Assembly: GCF_039538765.1 (NCBI RefSeq)
Contig: NZ_BAABCJ010000001.1
Location: 682,001 to 746,000, forward strand
DNA: 64,000 nucleotides
Direction of reading: 5' to 3'
DNA from: Zhihengliuella alba
GTDB taxonomy: Bacteria > Actinomycetota > Actinomycetes > Actinomycetales > Micrococcaceae
Position 1 is the stretch's first letter; each line of letters opens with the position of its first letter. Both the position numbers and the translations under genes were made by a program. Of the stretch, positions 18,894 to 26,843 are shown piece after piece. The notes under the pieces were generated by a model. It saw only the letters and a list, made by a program, of their open reading frames with translations, was not told the origin of the DNA and made no database searches.

Positions 18894-18916
18894 CGCCCGC
18901 GCTGGCGCGGGCGCTA
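18891..18916. terminator. Shared hairpin containing both stop codons
   Basis: TAGCGCCCGCG (18891-18901) pairs perfectly with CGCGGGCGCTA (18906-18916) around a 4-nt loop. Its first three bases are the sepH TAG and its last three are the TAG (minus strand) of the facing phosphodiesterase gene. Confidence 0.8.
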
Positions 18917-20095
18917 CTTCGCCGGCCGCGCCAGCGTCAGGAGCGGGACCTCCCGCTCGGCGCGGGTGAGGCCGCCATGCTGCCCCACCATGTCGAAGGC
19001 GTGGGGGGCCACGCGCCGGCCGTCGTAGAGCGCCAGGTCCGCGTCGCGGGGCAGTACCAGGACGTCGCCGATCCTCTCTGCCACCCCTCCACGCAGGTCC
19101 GCCGGATCCCCGAGGAAGCCGGCGCCAATCGCCTCCTCGCGGCGCAGCACCCAGACCCGTCGGCCGAACTCGTCCCGCCATGCGTCGGCCGCGCGGTCCG
19201 CCGCGGCCGCGTCCCCCGAGGCGACGTGCAGCTGGACCGCCCGCGGTTCGCCGGCGGTCAGCTGGACCCCGTCCACGAGCCCGGGGACGAGGGAGTAGTC
19301 GATCCGGTTCTCCCGGGAGACGTCCACCATGCCGTGGTCGGCGGTGAGCAGGACCAGCGTCCCCGCGGGCAGCCGCTTCACGAGCGTCCGCAGCGCGAAG
19401 TCGATCTCCTCCAGCTGGTCGCGCCAGCGGCCCGAGTCCGCGCCGTGCCGATGGCCGGTCTTGTCCAGCTCGTTCAGGTACAGGTAGACCAGCGCGCGCT
19501 CGTGGCCGGACAGCTCTCGCTGCGCCGCCTGGACCCGCGCCTGGATGGTCTTCGCCCCGACGAACGCCCCGCCGCGCAGGGCGGCGCGGGTCAGCTGCGA
19601 GTCCGCGAACTCGGGCAGGCTGACGGTGGCGACGTGGAGAGTCCCGGCAGCTCGCTCCAGGACGGTCGGGACGGGCTGCCAGCCGACCGGGTCGAGGTCG
19701 GACGGCCAGTTGCCGAGCTGGTTGACCACGCGGCGACGGGCGGGGTCCACGACGTCGTACCCCACCACGCCGTGCGCGACGGGCGGGGCCCCCGTGCCGA
19801 ACGACGCCAGCGAGGCGGCCGTCGTCGTCGGGAAGGCCGCGTCGAGGGCGCGGTTCGTACCGAGCACGGAGCGCAGGAACGGCGCATGACCCGCCGATTC
19901 CTTCAGCAGGCCCAGACCGAGCCCGTCCACCATGACCACGCAGACCCGCCTGGCCCGCGGCACGCCCAGCGAGTTCTCGAATCCGGGGACGCCGAGCGCG
20001 GCGGCCGCGCTCGGCAGCACGTGGCGCACGTGCGCACCGGCGTAGCGCGGCACCGGCGGCAGGTCGGCGCCCGTCACGGTGGCCGGCTCAGGCAC
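18914..20095 (-). CDS. Alkaline-phosphatase-superfamily phosphodiesterase/nucleotide pyrophosphatase-like protein
   Basis: 393 residues of the type I phosphodiesterase fold. Metal and catalytic features in order: VVMVDGLGLGLL (first Asp), FPTTTAASLASFGTG with the Thr nucleophile near residue 100, VVGYDV, and TADHGMVDV; GQHGGLT near the end supplies the last His. No signal peptide is seen, so it is probably cytoplasmic. The substrate is unknown. Start is placed at GTG 20095, giving an 8-base overlap with the DUF5998 stop; GTG 20077 is an alternative. Co-transcribed with DUF5998. Confidence 0.85.
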   Translation of the reverse strand: MPEPATVTGADLPPVPRYAGAHVRHVLPSAAAALGVPGFENSLGVPRARRVCVVMVDGLGLGLLKESAGHAPFLRSVLGTNRALDAAFPTTTAASLASFGTGAPPVAHGVVGYDVVDPARRRVVNQLGNWPSDLDPVGWQPVPTVLERAAGTLHVATVSLPEFADSQLTRAALRGGAFVGAKTIQARVQAAQRELSGHERALVYLYLNELDKTGHRHGADSGRWRDQLEEIDFALRTLVKRLPAGTLVLLTADHGMVDVSRENRIDYSLVPGLVDGVQLTAGEPRAVQLHVASGDAAAADRAADAWRDEFGRRVWVLRREEAIGAGFLGDPADLRGGVAERIGDVLVLPRDADLALYDGRRVAPHAFDMVGQHGGLTRAEREVPLLTLARPAK

Positions 20096-20690
20096 GGCCG
20101 GCCAGTGCGGCCCCGGTGTGCAGTCGGCGCAGGGTCCGGGCGAAGCGGCGCGCGTTCTCCACGGCGAGCGGACCGTCCGCCTCGGCGCTGATGCGCAGGA
20201 CCAGGTCCTCGCTCTGGAGGTTGCCGGTGTAGCCGTGATCGGCATCGCAGTGCGGGTCCTGGCACCCGGCCGGCACCAGGTCGGCGCGCAGGCTGCCCGT
20301 CCAGGCGATGGCCAGCGTCAGCTCGCGGGCCTGATCGCCCCGGCGGTACTCGTGCGGCTGCCGGAAGACGGAGTTGAGCATGACCGTGCCGAGCCGGACC
20401 AGCGGGACGGTCTCCGTGGAGGCCTGGGCCATCACATGGTTCCCGTGCTCGTCCAGCTGCTGGTCGTCGACGTGCACGATCACGAGGAACTCCCCCGTGA
20501 CCACCAGGCCCGTGACGTGGCGGTGGACCTCGTCCTGGTCGAAGTGCGTCTCCACGTGGATGAAGTGGTCCTGCGGTTCCGCGCCGTCGAGGCCGTCGAC
20601 GATGACGTCCTCCACGAGCTGCGGGTAGAAGCCGGAACGGGTCAGGTCGTCGCGCAGGGCGCTCAATGCGTCGGGGGTGCGGGAGAACAT
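20088..20690 (-). CDS. DUF5998 family protein
   Basis: 200-residue soluble protein; function unknown. Visible are an antiparallel core (HFIHVETHFDQDEVHRHVTGLVVTGEFLVIVHVDD) and two cysteines plus several acidic/His residues in GCQDPHCDADHGYTG, which could bind metal. The family is typical of Micrococcales and relatives and sits next to the phosphodiesterase gene in the same orientation. ATG 20690 is preceded 7 nt upstream by TAGACT and by no ribosome site, so the transcript is predicted leaderless. Confidence 0.85.
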   Translation of the reverse strand: MFSRTPDALSALRDDLTRSGFYPQLVEDVIVDGLDGAEPQDHFIHVETHFDQDEVHRHVTGLVVTGEFLVIVHVDDQQLDEHGNHVMAQASTETVPLVRLGTVMLNSVFRQPHEYRRGDQARELTLAIAWTGSLRADLVPAGCQDPHCDADHGYTGNLQSEDLVLRISAEADGPLAVENARRFARTLRRLHTGAALAGRA

Positions 20691-20697
20691 GGGCTCC

Positions 20698-20703
20698 AGT
20701 CTA
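20698..20703 (-). promoter_or_regulatory. -10 box, leaderless DUF5998 gene
   Basis: TAGACT on the minus strand, 7 nt before ATG 20690. Confidence 0.55.
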
Positions 20704-20795
20704 TCGAGTGACTCCCGGGCCGCATCCCCCGGGCCGCATCCCGGGGCGGCCCCGGGCCGTCGCCTGGGCGACGGGGCCGGTCACGACATAGCCGG

Positions 20796-23513
20796 TCACG
20801 ACATGGCCCGCCGGGCGCTGTCCGTCCGCTCGGCCGGGTTGCCGACGCGCACGTCGACGGAGAGGACGGTCAGCCCGCACTCGGAGACCAGGACGGGGTT
20901 GGCCTCGAGGAGGGCGACCTCGGGGTGGTTGTCCTTCAGCGTCGCGACCCGGTTGAGCAGGTCCTCGAGCGCCCCCACATCGGCCGCGGGCAGCCCCTGG
21001 TAGCCGAACAGCCGCCGGGAGGCCCGGGGCGCCCGCACCAGCTCGGCCAGGTCCGTACTGCTCAGCGGCGGGATCCCGTGCGCCCAGTCGTCCAGCAGGT
21101 TCACCGCGTCGCCGGCGAGACCGTAGGAGACCAGGGGCCCCAGCAGCGGGTCCTCGAGGGCGCGGACCACGCACCCCTGGCCGGAGGGCGCCATGGACTG
21201 CAGCTCGAGGCCGACGGCACCGTAGGGCTCCAGGACGCGGCGCATGTCGCGGATGTTGCCGCGCAGGCTCGGCTCGTCGTAGATGTTCAGGCGGACGCCG
21301 CCCAGGTCCAGCCGGTGGCGCAGGTTCTCATCGGTGGTCTTCAGGGCCACCGGGTAGCCGATGCGGGCCGCCGCGGCCGCTGCCTCGTCCTCGTGCTCGA
21401 ACGGCACCGACACCAGCACGTCGACGCCGTAGCAGGCCAGGAGCTCCGCCGCGTCGGCGGGAGCGAGGCGGAGCAGCTCCGCGTCGACGACTCCGCCGAG
21501 GTGCCCCTCGAGCAGCCGCTCGGCCCGTTCGACGTCGATCCCGGTCGGGGCCGCGAACTCGCCGAAGTCCCGGCGCCGCCAGCGCGCGTAGTCCACGACC
21601 TGGCCCAGCGCGCGGATGGTGTCCCCGGGACTGGAGAAGTAGGGCAGCGCCGGCTGCAGCGCGGGCCCGTCGGCGCTGTCCGCCGGTGCTGCTGCGCCGG
21701 CGGGCTCGTGCACGCCCTGCGGTGCGGCCCGGCCGGCCTGCCCCGCGAACGAGGCGATCACGGGTTTGCCCGCGGCCCGGCCGGCCTCGTGGAGCGCCGT
21801 CGCGAGGGACGGCACCGACAGCCCGCGGACCGGCAGCAGCGCGACGACGACGGCGTCGACGCGCTCGTCGGCGAGCGCCTCCCCCACCGCGCGGGCCAGC
21901 CGGGGCAGGGCCCGGGACTGGCCGTCGTCCAGCTGGAGGTCCCCGCGCGTCAGGGCCGGCTCGAGTCCGGCCTCCAGGGCGGTGTCGGCGACGATGCCGG
22001 CGAGAGCGGTCGAGTTGCAGAGCACGGCGAGGCGCCGACCGGCGGGCAGGGGCTGGGTCGCGACGATCTGGGCGACGTCCATCAGTTCCTCGTTGGTGCG
22101 CACCCGGATCACGCCGGACTGCCGGAGCATCGCGTCCACGGCGCCGAGCGGTGCCTGGGTGGTGCGCACCGCGTGACCCGGCGGGAGGCGGAGCCCCATG
22201 TGGTCGCTCTTGCCCACGATGACGGGCTTGCTGCGGGCCAGACGGCGGGCGATGCGGGAGAACTTGCGCGGGTTGCCGAAGCTCTCGAGGAACAGGCCGA
22301 CGGCGCTCGTCGCCGGGTCGTCCTCCCAGAACTGCATCGCGTCGTTGCCGGAGACGTCCGCCCGGTTCCCGGCGGAGACGACGCTGGAGACGCCCAGTCC
22401 GCGGCGGCTGGCGGCGGAGAACATGACGATGCCCATCGCTGCGGACTGGGAGAACAGGCCGAGGGCGCCGTGCCGGGGCATGGCCGGGGCCACGGAGGCG
22501 TTGAGCCGCACCCGCGCGTCCGTGTTGATCAGACCGAGGGAGGCGGGGCCGACGAGCCGCATGCCGTTGCTCCGCGCCAGCCGCACGAGCTCACGCTGCC
22601 GCGCGGGGCCGGCCGCGTCGCCGTCGAACCCGCCGGTGACCACGAGGAGCCCCTTGACGCCCTTGGCCCCGCAGTCGGCGACGACGTCGAGCAGCGCCGC
22701 CTCGGGCACGGCGACCACTGCCAGGTCCACGGACCCGGGGACCTCGGCGAGGGTGCCGTAGGAGAGCCGGCCGGCGAGCTCGAGGGCGTCGGGGTTCACC
22801 GCGTAGACGGGCCCGGGGAAGCCGCCGTCCGTGAGGTTCTCGAGCAGCGTGTGGCCGACCGAGCCCCATTCCCGGCTCGCTCCGACCACCGCCACGGACG
22901 ACGGCGCCAGGAGGCCGGCCACGCTGCGCGCCTCGGCGCGGTGCTCGCGCGCCTCCATCACGGCGCGGGACCGGTCGGTGGGGTCGATCGGGAATTCGAG
23001 CATGACGACGCCGTCGTCGAACCGGCGGGCGACCTCGTAGCCGGCCTCGGCGAAGACGCCGAGCATCTTGCGGTTCTCCGGCAGGACCTCGGCGCTGAAG
23101 CGGGCAATGCCGTTCTCCCGGGCGGCGGCGGCGAGGTGCTCGAGGAGGATGGAGCCCACGCCGCGGCCCTGGGCCTCGTCGGCGATGTTGAAGGCGACCT
23201 CGGCCTCGGCGGGGTCGTCGAGCCGGTCGTACCGCCCGACGCCGATGATCCGGCCGCCGCGCAGGACCACGAAGGCCACCCGGTCGCGGTGGTCCACCCG
23301 GGTGAAGCGCGCGAGCTCGCGGGGCGTCAGCTCCGACTTGTAGGTGAAGAAGCGCAGGTAGATCGACGTCTCCGACTGGGTCACGTGGAAGCGCTGCAGC
23401 TCCTCGGCGTCGGCGGGCGCGATCGGCCGCAGGTGCGCCGTGGTACCGTCCCGCAGGACGACATCGGCCTCCCAGTGGTCCGGATATTCGGCACTTCGGC
23501 TCGTCTCCGCCAT
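20796..23513 (-). CDS. GNAT acetyltransferase fused to an acyl-CoA-synthetase-like (NDP-forming) module
   Basis: 905 residues. Residues about 15-175 form a GNAT domain (acetyl-CoA loop QGRGVG, 115-120). About 200-335 is a CoA-binding Rossmann domain (SVAVVGASREWGSVGH), about 340-600 the succinyl-CoA-synthetase-like flavodoxin domain, and about 690-895 an ATP-grasp domain. This is the Pat-type protein lysine acetyltransferase architecture with GNAT at the N-terminus, as in actinobacteria; such enzymes acetylate acetyl-CoA synthetase and other metabolic proteins. The loop that carries the phospho-His (SHTGAL) in active synthetases reads TTQAPLG near residue 450, so the synthetase part is probably regulatory. 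ATG 23513 is 6 nt after TAGGCT. Confidence 0.9.
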   Translation of the reverse strand: MAETSRSAEYPDHWEADVVLRDGTTAHLRPIAPADAEELQRFHVTQSETSIYLRFFTYKSELTPRELARFTRVDHRDRVAFVVLRGGRIIGVGRYDRLDDPAEAEVAFNIADEAQGRGVGSILLEHLAAAARENGIARFSAEVLPENRKMLGVFAEAGYEVARRFDDGVVMLEFPIDPTDRSRAVMEAREHRAEARSVAGLLAPSSVAVVGASREWGSVGHTLLENLTDGGFPGPVYAVNPDALELAGRLSYGTLAEVPGSVDLAVVAVPEAALLDVVADCGAKGVKGLLVVTGGFDGDAAGPARQRELVRLARSNGMRLVGPASLGLINTDARVRLNASVAPAMPRHGALGLFSQSAAMGIVMFSAASRRGLGVSSVVSAGNRADVSGNDAMQFWEDDPATSAVGLFLESFGNPRKFSRIARRLARSKPVIVGKSDHMGLRLPPGHAVRTTQAPLGAVDAMLRQSGVIRVRTNEELMDVAQIVATQPLPAGRRLAVLCNSTALAGIVADTALEAGLEPALTRGDLQLDDGQSRALPRLARAVGEALADERVDAVVVALLPVRGLSVPSLATALHEAGRAAGKPVIASFAGQAGRAAPQGVHEPAGAAAPADSADGPALQPALPYFSSPGDTIRALGQVVDYARWRRRDFGEFAAPTGIDVERAERLLEGHLGGVVDAELLRLAPADAAELLACYGVDVLVSVPFEHEDEAAAAAARIGYPVALKTTDENLRHRLDLGGVRLNIYDEPSLRGNIRDMRRVLEPYGAVGLELQSMAPSGQGCVVRALEDPLLGPLVSYGLAGDAVNLLDDWAHGIPPLSSTDLAELVRAPRASRRLFGYQGLPAADVGALEDLLNRVATLKDNHPEVALLEANPVLVSECGLTVLSVDVRVGNPAERTDSARRAMS

Positions 23514-23525
23514 AGGCTTAGCCTA
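23513..23525. promoter_or_regulatory. Palindromic overlapping divergent -10 boxes
   Basis: TAGGCT-T-AGCCTA. The minus-strand TAGGCT (23520-23525) is the -10 of the leaderless GNAT gene (start 23513). The plus-strand TAGGCT (23513-23518) could serve the topoisomerase A gene starting at 23564. The two hexamers lie in one 13-bp palindrome, so polymerases would compete. Confidence 0.5.
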
Positions 23526-23563
23526 CGTCCCAAACCCGCCGACCCAAGGGGAACCGCTCACCA

Positions 23564-26269
23564 ATGCCGCGTCGACAGAGTTCGATCCTGGACGAGGACT
23601 TCACCGAGAACATCGTCGACATCGATGTCACGTCCGAGATGGAGGAGTCCTTCCTCGAGTACGCGTACTCCGTCATCTACTCCCGTGCCCTGCCGGACGC
23701 CCGCGACGGGCTGAAGCCGGTCCAGCGGCGCATCCTCTACATGATGACGCAGATGGGCCTCCGCCCGGACAGGGGGCACGTCAAGAGCGCCCGCGTGGTC
23801 GGCGAGGTCATGGGCAAGCTGCACCCGCATGGCGACGGCGCCATCTACGACGCGATGGTGCGGCTGGCCCAGTCGTGGGCCATGCGCCTGCCCCTGGTGG
23901 ACGGGCACGGCAACTTCGGCTCGCTCGACGACGGCCCGGCCGCCGCCCGCTACACCGAGGCGCGCATGGCCGCGCCGGCGCTCGCGATGACGGACAGCCT
24001 CGACGAGGACGTCGTCGACTTCGTCCCCAACTACGACAACCAGCTCCAGCAGCCGGACGTGCTCCCCGCCGCGTTCCCGAACCTGCTGGTCAACGGCACC
24101 ACCGGCATCGCGGTCGGCATGGCGACCAACATGGCGCCGCACAACCTCGGCGAGGTCATCGCGGCCGCCCGCCACCTGATCGAGCACCCCGAGGCGGATC
24201 TGGCAGACCTGATGAAGTTCGTGCCGGGGCCGGACCTGCCCGGCGGCGGAACGATCGTGGGGCTCGACGGCGTCCGGGACGCGTACCGGACCGGGCGCGG
24301 CTCCTTCAAGACGCGGGCCAAGGTCGCCCTCGAGCAGATCTCCGCGCGAAAACAGGGCCTCGTCATCACGGAGCTGCCCTACATGGTGGGGCCGGAGAAG
24401 GTCATCGAGAAGATCAAGGACGCCGTGACGTCCAAGAAGCTCTCCGGCATCTCCGACGTCGTCGACCTCACCGACCGCAAGCACGGCCTGCGCCTCGTCG
24501 TCGAGCTGAAGAACGGCTTCAACCCCAACGCGGTCCTGCAGCAGCTCTACCGGCTGACGCCGATGGAGGACTCGTTCGGCATCAACAACGTCGCGCTCGT
24601 CGACGGCCAGCCGCGCACCATGGGGCTGGTCGAGCTGCTGCAGGTCTACGTCGGCCACCGGATCGACGTCGTCCGCCGGCGCACCGCCTACCGGCTGGGC
24701 CGCAAGCGCGACCGCCTCCACCTCGTCGAGGGTCTGATCATCGCGATCCTCGACATCGACGAGGTCATCCAGATCATCCGGACCTCGGACGAGACCGCCG
24801 CGGCCCGCGAGCGGCTGATGAAGATCTACGACCTCTCCGAGGTACAGGCCAACCACATCCTCGAGCTGCGCCTGCGCCAGCTGACCAAGTACTCGCAGGT
24901 CGAGCTGGAGGCCGAGCGCGACGAGCTCAAGCGGGCGATCGACGAGCTCCAGGCGATCCTGGACTCGGAGCAGCGGCTGCGGGACGCCGTCTCCGCGGAG
25001 CTGGCCGCGGTCGGGGAGCAGTTCGCGCAGCCGCGCCGCACCGTGCTCCTGGAGAAGGACGACGGCAAACCGCTCAAGGGCAGCGCGCTGCCCTCCCCCG
25101 AGCCGGCCGGCAAGGGTGCCAAGGCGGCGATGCCGCTCGAGATCGCCAACGACCCCTGCTTCGTGCTGCTCTCGGCCACCGGCCAGCTCGCCCGGACGGC
25201 GGACCGCACGCCGTTCGACCACTCCGGCACCCGCGTGAAGCACGACGTCGTGCGGTCCAGCGTCGCGGCCACCGCGCGGGGCGAGGTCGGTGCCCTGACC
25301 AGCACGGGCCGGCTCATCCGCCTCCAGGTGGTCGATATGCCCGTACTCCCCCAGGCCCCGGGGTTCCCGGCCCTGGCCCAGGGGGTCAAGGTCGGCGAGT
25401 TCGTCCAGCTCGCCCCGAAGGAGAGCGTCGTGGCGCTCGTGCCGATGAGCGAGGTCTTCGCGCTCGGCACCCGCAACGGCATCGTCAAGCGCGTCACGCC
25501 CGACTATCCCCTGAACCGCGACGACTTCGAGGCCGTCACGCTGAAGGCGGGCGATGCCGTCGTCGGCGCGGCCCCTGCAGGCGACGACGCCGAGCTCGTC
25601 TTCGTCACCGCCAAGGCGCAGCTGCTGCGCTTCCCCGCGTCCGCGGTGCGCCCGCAGGGTCGCACCGCGGGCGGCATGGCCGGCATCAAGCTCGGTGCCG
25701 GCGACGAGGTGGTCTCCTTCGGGGTCGCCGCCCCGGAGGATCCCGACGCCGTCGTCGTCACCGTCGCCACGGGCGACGACGTCCTGCCGGGGACCGAGGC
25801 CGGCACGGTCAAGATCACGGAGCTGGCCGAGTTCCCGGTCAAGGGCCGAGCGACGGCCGGCGTGCGCGCCCACCGGTTCCTGAAGGGCGAGGACCGCCTG
25901 ATGCTCGCGTTCGCAGGGCACGGGCCCGCCCGGGCGTCGTCCCAGGCCGGCGTGGCCCGCTCGCTGCCGGTCGAGTTCGGACGGCGGGACGGGTCCGGTG
26001 CGCCACTCGCGCAGCGCGTCGACGTGCTCGGCGGGTCACTCGGCGCAGCGGGCACCAGCGGCAGCTCGGACGGCCCCGACGCCGCCGGAGCCGGGGCGGC
26101 GGCCGCAACCCCGCCCGCCGGCGCGTCGGGCTCCCCGTCGCCGGCCGCAGCCGCCGCGTCGGGGATGGCCGAGGGCCTCCCCGCCCCCGAGCCAGCGCGC
26201 GCGCCCCTCGCCGCCCCCGTGCAGGACTCGATCCCGTTCGGGGACCCCGGCGTGGTGGACGTCGACTGA
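23564..26269 (+). CDS. parC: DNA gyrase/topoisomerase IV subunit A (ParC-type)
   Basis: Breakage-reunion subunit of a type II topoisomerase acting with the B subunit encoded 1.6 kb downstream. The 901 residues begin with an acidic N-terminus; the winged-helix and tower domains run to about residue 490 and a beta-pinwheel C-terminal domain follows. Catalytic Tyr130 lies in ARYTEARM. The quinolone-pocket segment reads HPHGDGAIYD, with Gly92 where E. coli GyrA has Ser83, and Asp96 at the Asp87 position. A canonical GyrA-box (QRRGGKG) is absent, which favours a topo IV-like enzyme over gyrase. The last 90 residues are Ala/Gly/Ser/Pro-rich and disordered. Confidence 0.92.
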   Translation: MPRRQSSILDEDFTENIVDIDVTSEMEESFLEYAYSVIYSRALPDARDGLKPVQRRILYMMTQMGLRPDRGHVKSARVVGEVMGKLHPHGDGAIYDAMVRLAQSWAMRLPLVDGHGNFGSLDDGPAAARYTEARMAAPALAMTDSLDEDVVDFVPNYDNQLQQPDVLPAAFPNLLVNGTTGIAVGMATNMAPHNLGEVIAAARHLIEHPEADLADLMKFVPGPDLPGGGTIVGLDGVRDAYRTGRGSFKTRAKVALEQISARKQGLVITELPYMVGPEKVIEKIKDAVTSKKLSGISDVVDLTDRKHGLRLVVELKNGFNPNAVLQQLYRLTPMEDSFGINNVALVDGQPRTMGLVELLQVYVGHRIDVVRRRTAYRLGRKRDRLHLVEGLIIAILDIDEVIQIIRTSDETAAARERLMKIYDLSEVQANHILELRLRQLTKYSQVELEAERDELKRAIDELQAILDSEQRLRDAVSAELAAVGEQFAQPRRTVLLEKDDGKPLKGSALPSPEPAGKGAKAAMPLEIANDPCFVLLSATGQLARTADRTPFDHSGTRVKHDVVRSSVAATARGEVGALTSTGRLIRLQVVDMPVLPQAPGFPALAQGVKVGEFVQLAPKESVVALVPMSEVFALGTRNGIVKRVTPDYPLNRDDFEAVTLKAGDAVVGAAPAGDDAELVFVTAKAQLLRFPASAVRPQGRTAGGMAGIKLGAGDEVVSFGVAAPEDPDAVVVTVATGDDVLPGTEAGTVKITELAEFPVKGRATAGVRAHRFLKGEDRLMLAFAGHGPARASSQAGVARSLPVEFGRRDGSGAPLAQRVDVLGGSLGAAGTSGSSDGPDAAGAGAAAATPPAGASGSPSPAAAAASGMAEGLPAPEPARAPLAAPVQDSIPFGDPGVVDVD

Positions 26270-26321
26270 CGCCACTCTGGAGCCCCGAGCGGGCTGACCG
26301 TTCCCTGCAGATCCACGCAAG

Positions 26322-26342
26322 GTTTCTACTGAATGTAGAAAC
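26322..26342. promoter_or_regulatory. BlaI-type operator
   Basis: Perfect inverted repeat: GTTTCTAC (26322-26329) and GTAGAAAC (26335-26342) around TGAAT. It contains the TAC/GTA core seen in BlaI/MecI-type operators and sits about 97 nt upstream of the blaI-like GTG. A -10 candidate TAAATT at 26359-26364 places the operator over the -35 region, the expected site for autorepression. Apart from it, 26270-26438 holds only the leader. Confidence 0.75.
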
Positions 26343-26438
26343 TTGGCTCGCGAGGCGGTAAATTGGTCTCAGCAGCGGCCGGGGTGAACGCCCCGTGCCG
26401 CCTGCACCACGCTCAAGAACACGAAGGACTACAGACAA

Positions 26439-26825
26439 GTGGCCACACTCGGCGACCTCGAACGCGCAGTCATGGATCTGCTCTGGGACAGCCCGGAGGC
26501 GCAGACCGCGAACGGCCTGCGCGACGCGCTGGCCGAATCCGCCAGCGCGGACGGCAAGGAGCTGGCGGTGACGACGGTGCTCACGGTCCTGGCCCGCCTG
26601 GAGAAGAAGAACCTCGTCAGCCGCGAGCGCGATACCCGGCCGCACCGCTACCGGGCCGTCATGACCCGGGAGGAGCACACGGTCGAGCTGATGAACGATG
26701 CCCTCGGGACCGTCATGGACCGGGAGGCCGTGCTCGCCCGCTTCATCGGCGGGATCTCCGACGACGAGGCCGCGGCGCTGCGTCGGCTCCTCGACGGCGG
26801 CCGCGCCGACGAGCAGCCCGCCTAA
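26439..26825 (+). CDS. BlaI/MecI/CopY-family transcriptional repressor
   Basis: 128-residue winged-helix dimer repressor: MATLGDLERAVMDLLWDSPEAQT, helix-turn-helix to LTVLARLEKKNLVSRERDTRPHRYRAVMTREEH, then a dimerisation helix bundle (LARFIGGISDDEAAALRRLL). Start GTG 26439; ATG is not available in frame upstream. The perfect inverted repeat at 26322-26342 is its likely autoregulatory site. The M56 protease gene follows after 18 nt. In the BlaI/BlaR paradigm the protease inactivates the repressor on signal; the wider regulon is unknown. Confidence 0.93.
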   Translation: MATLGDLERAVMDLLWDSPEAQTANGLRDALAESASADGKELAVTTVLTVLARLEKKNLVSRERDTRPHRYRAVMTREEHTVELMNDALGTVMDREAVLARFIGGISDDEAAALRRLLDGGRADEQPA

Positions 26826-26843
26826 CCGCCGGCCGCGGCGCCG

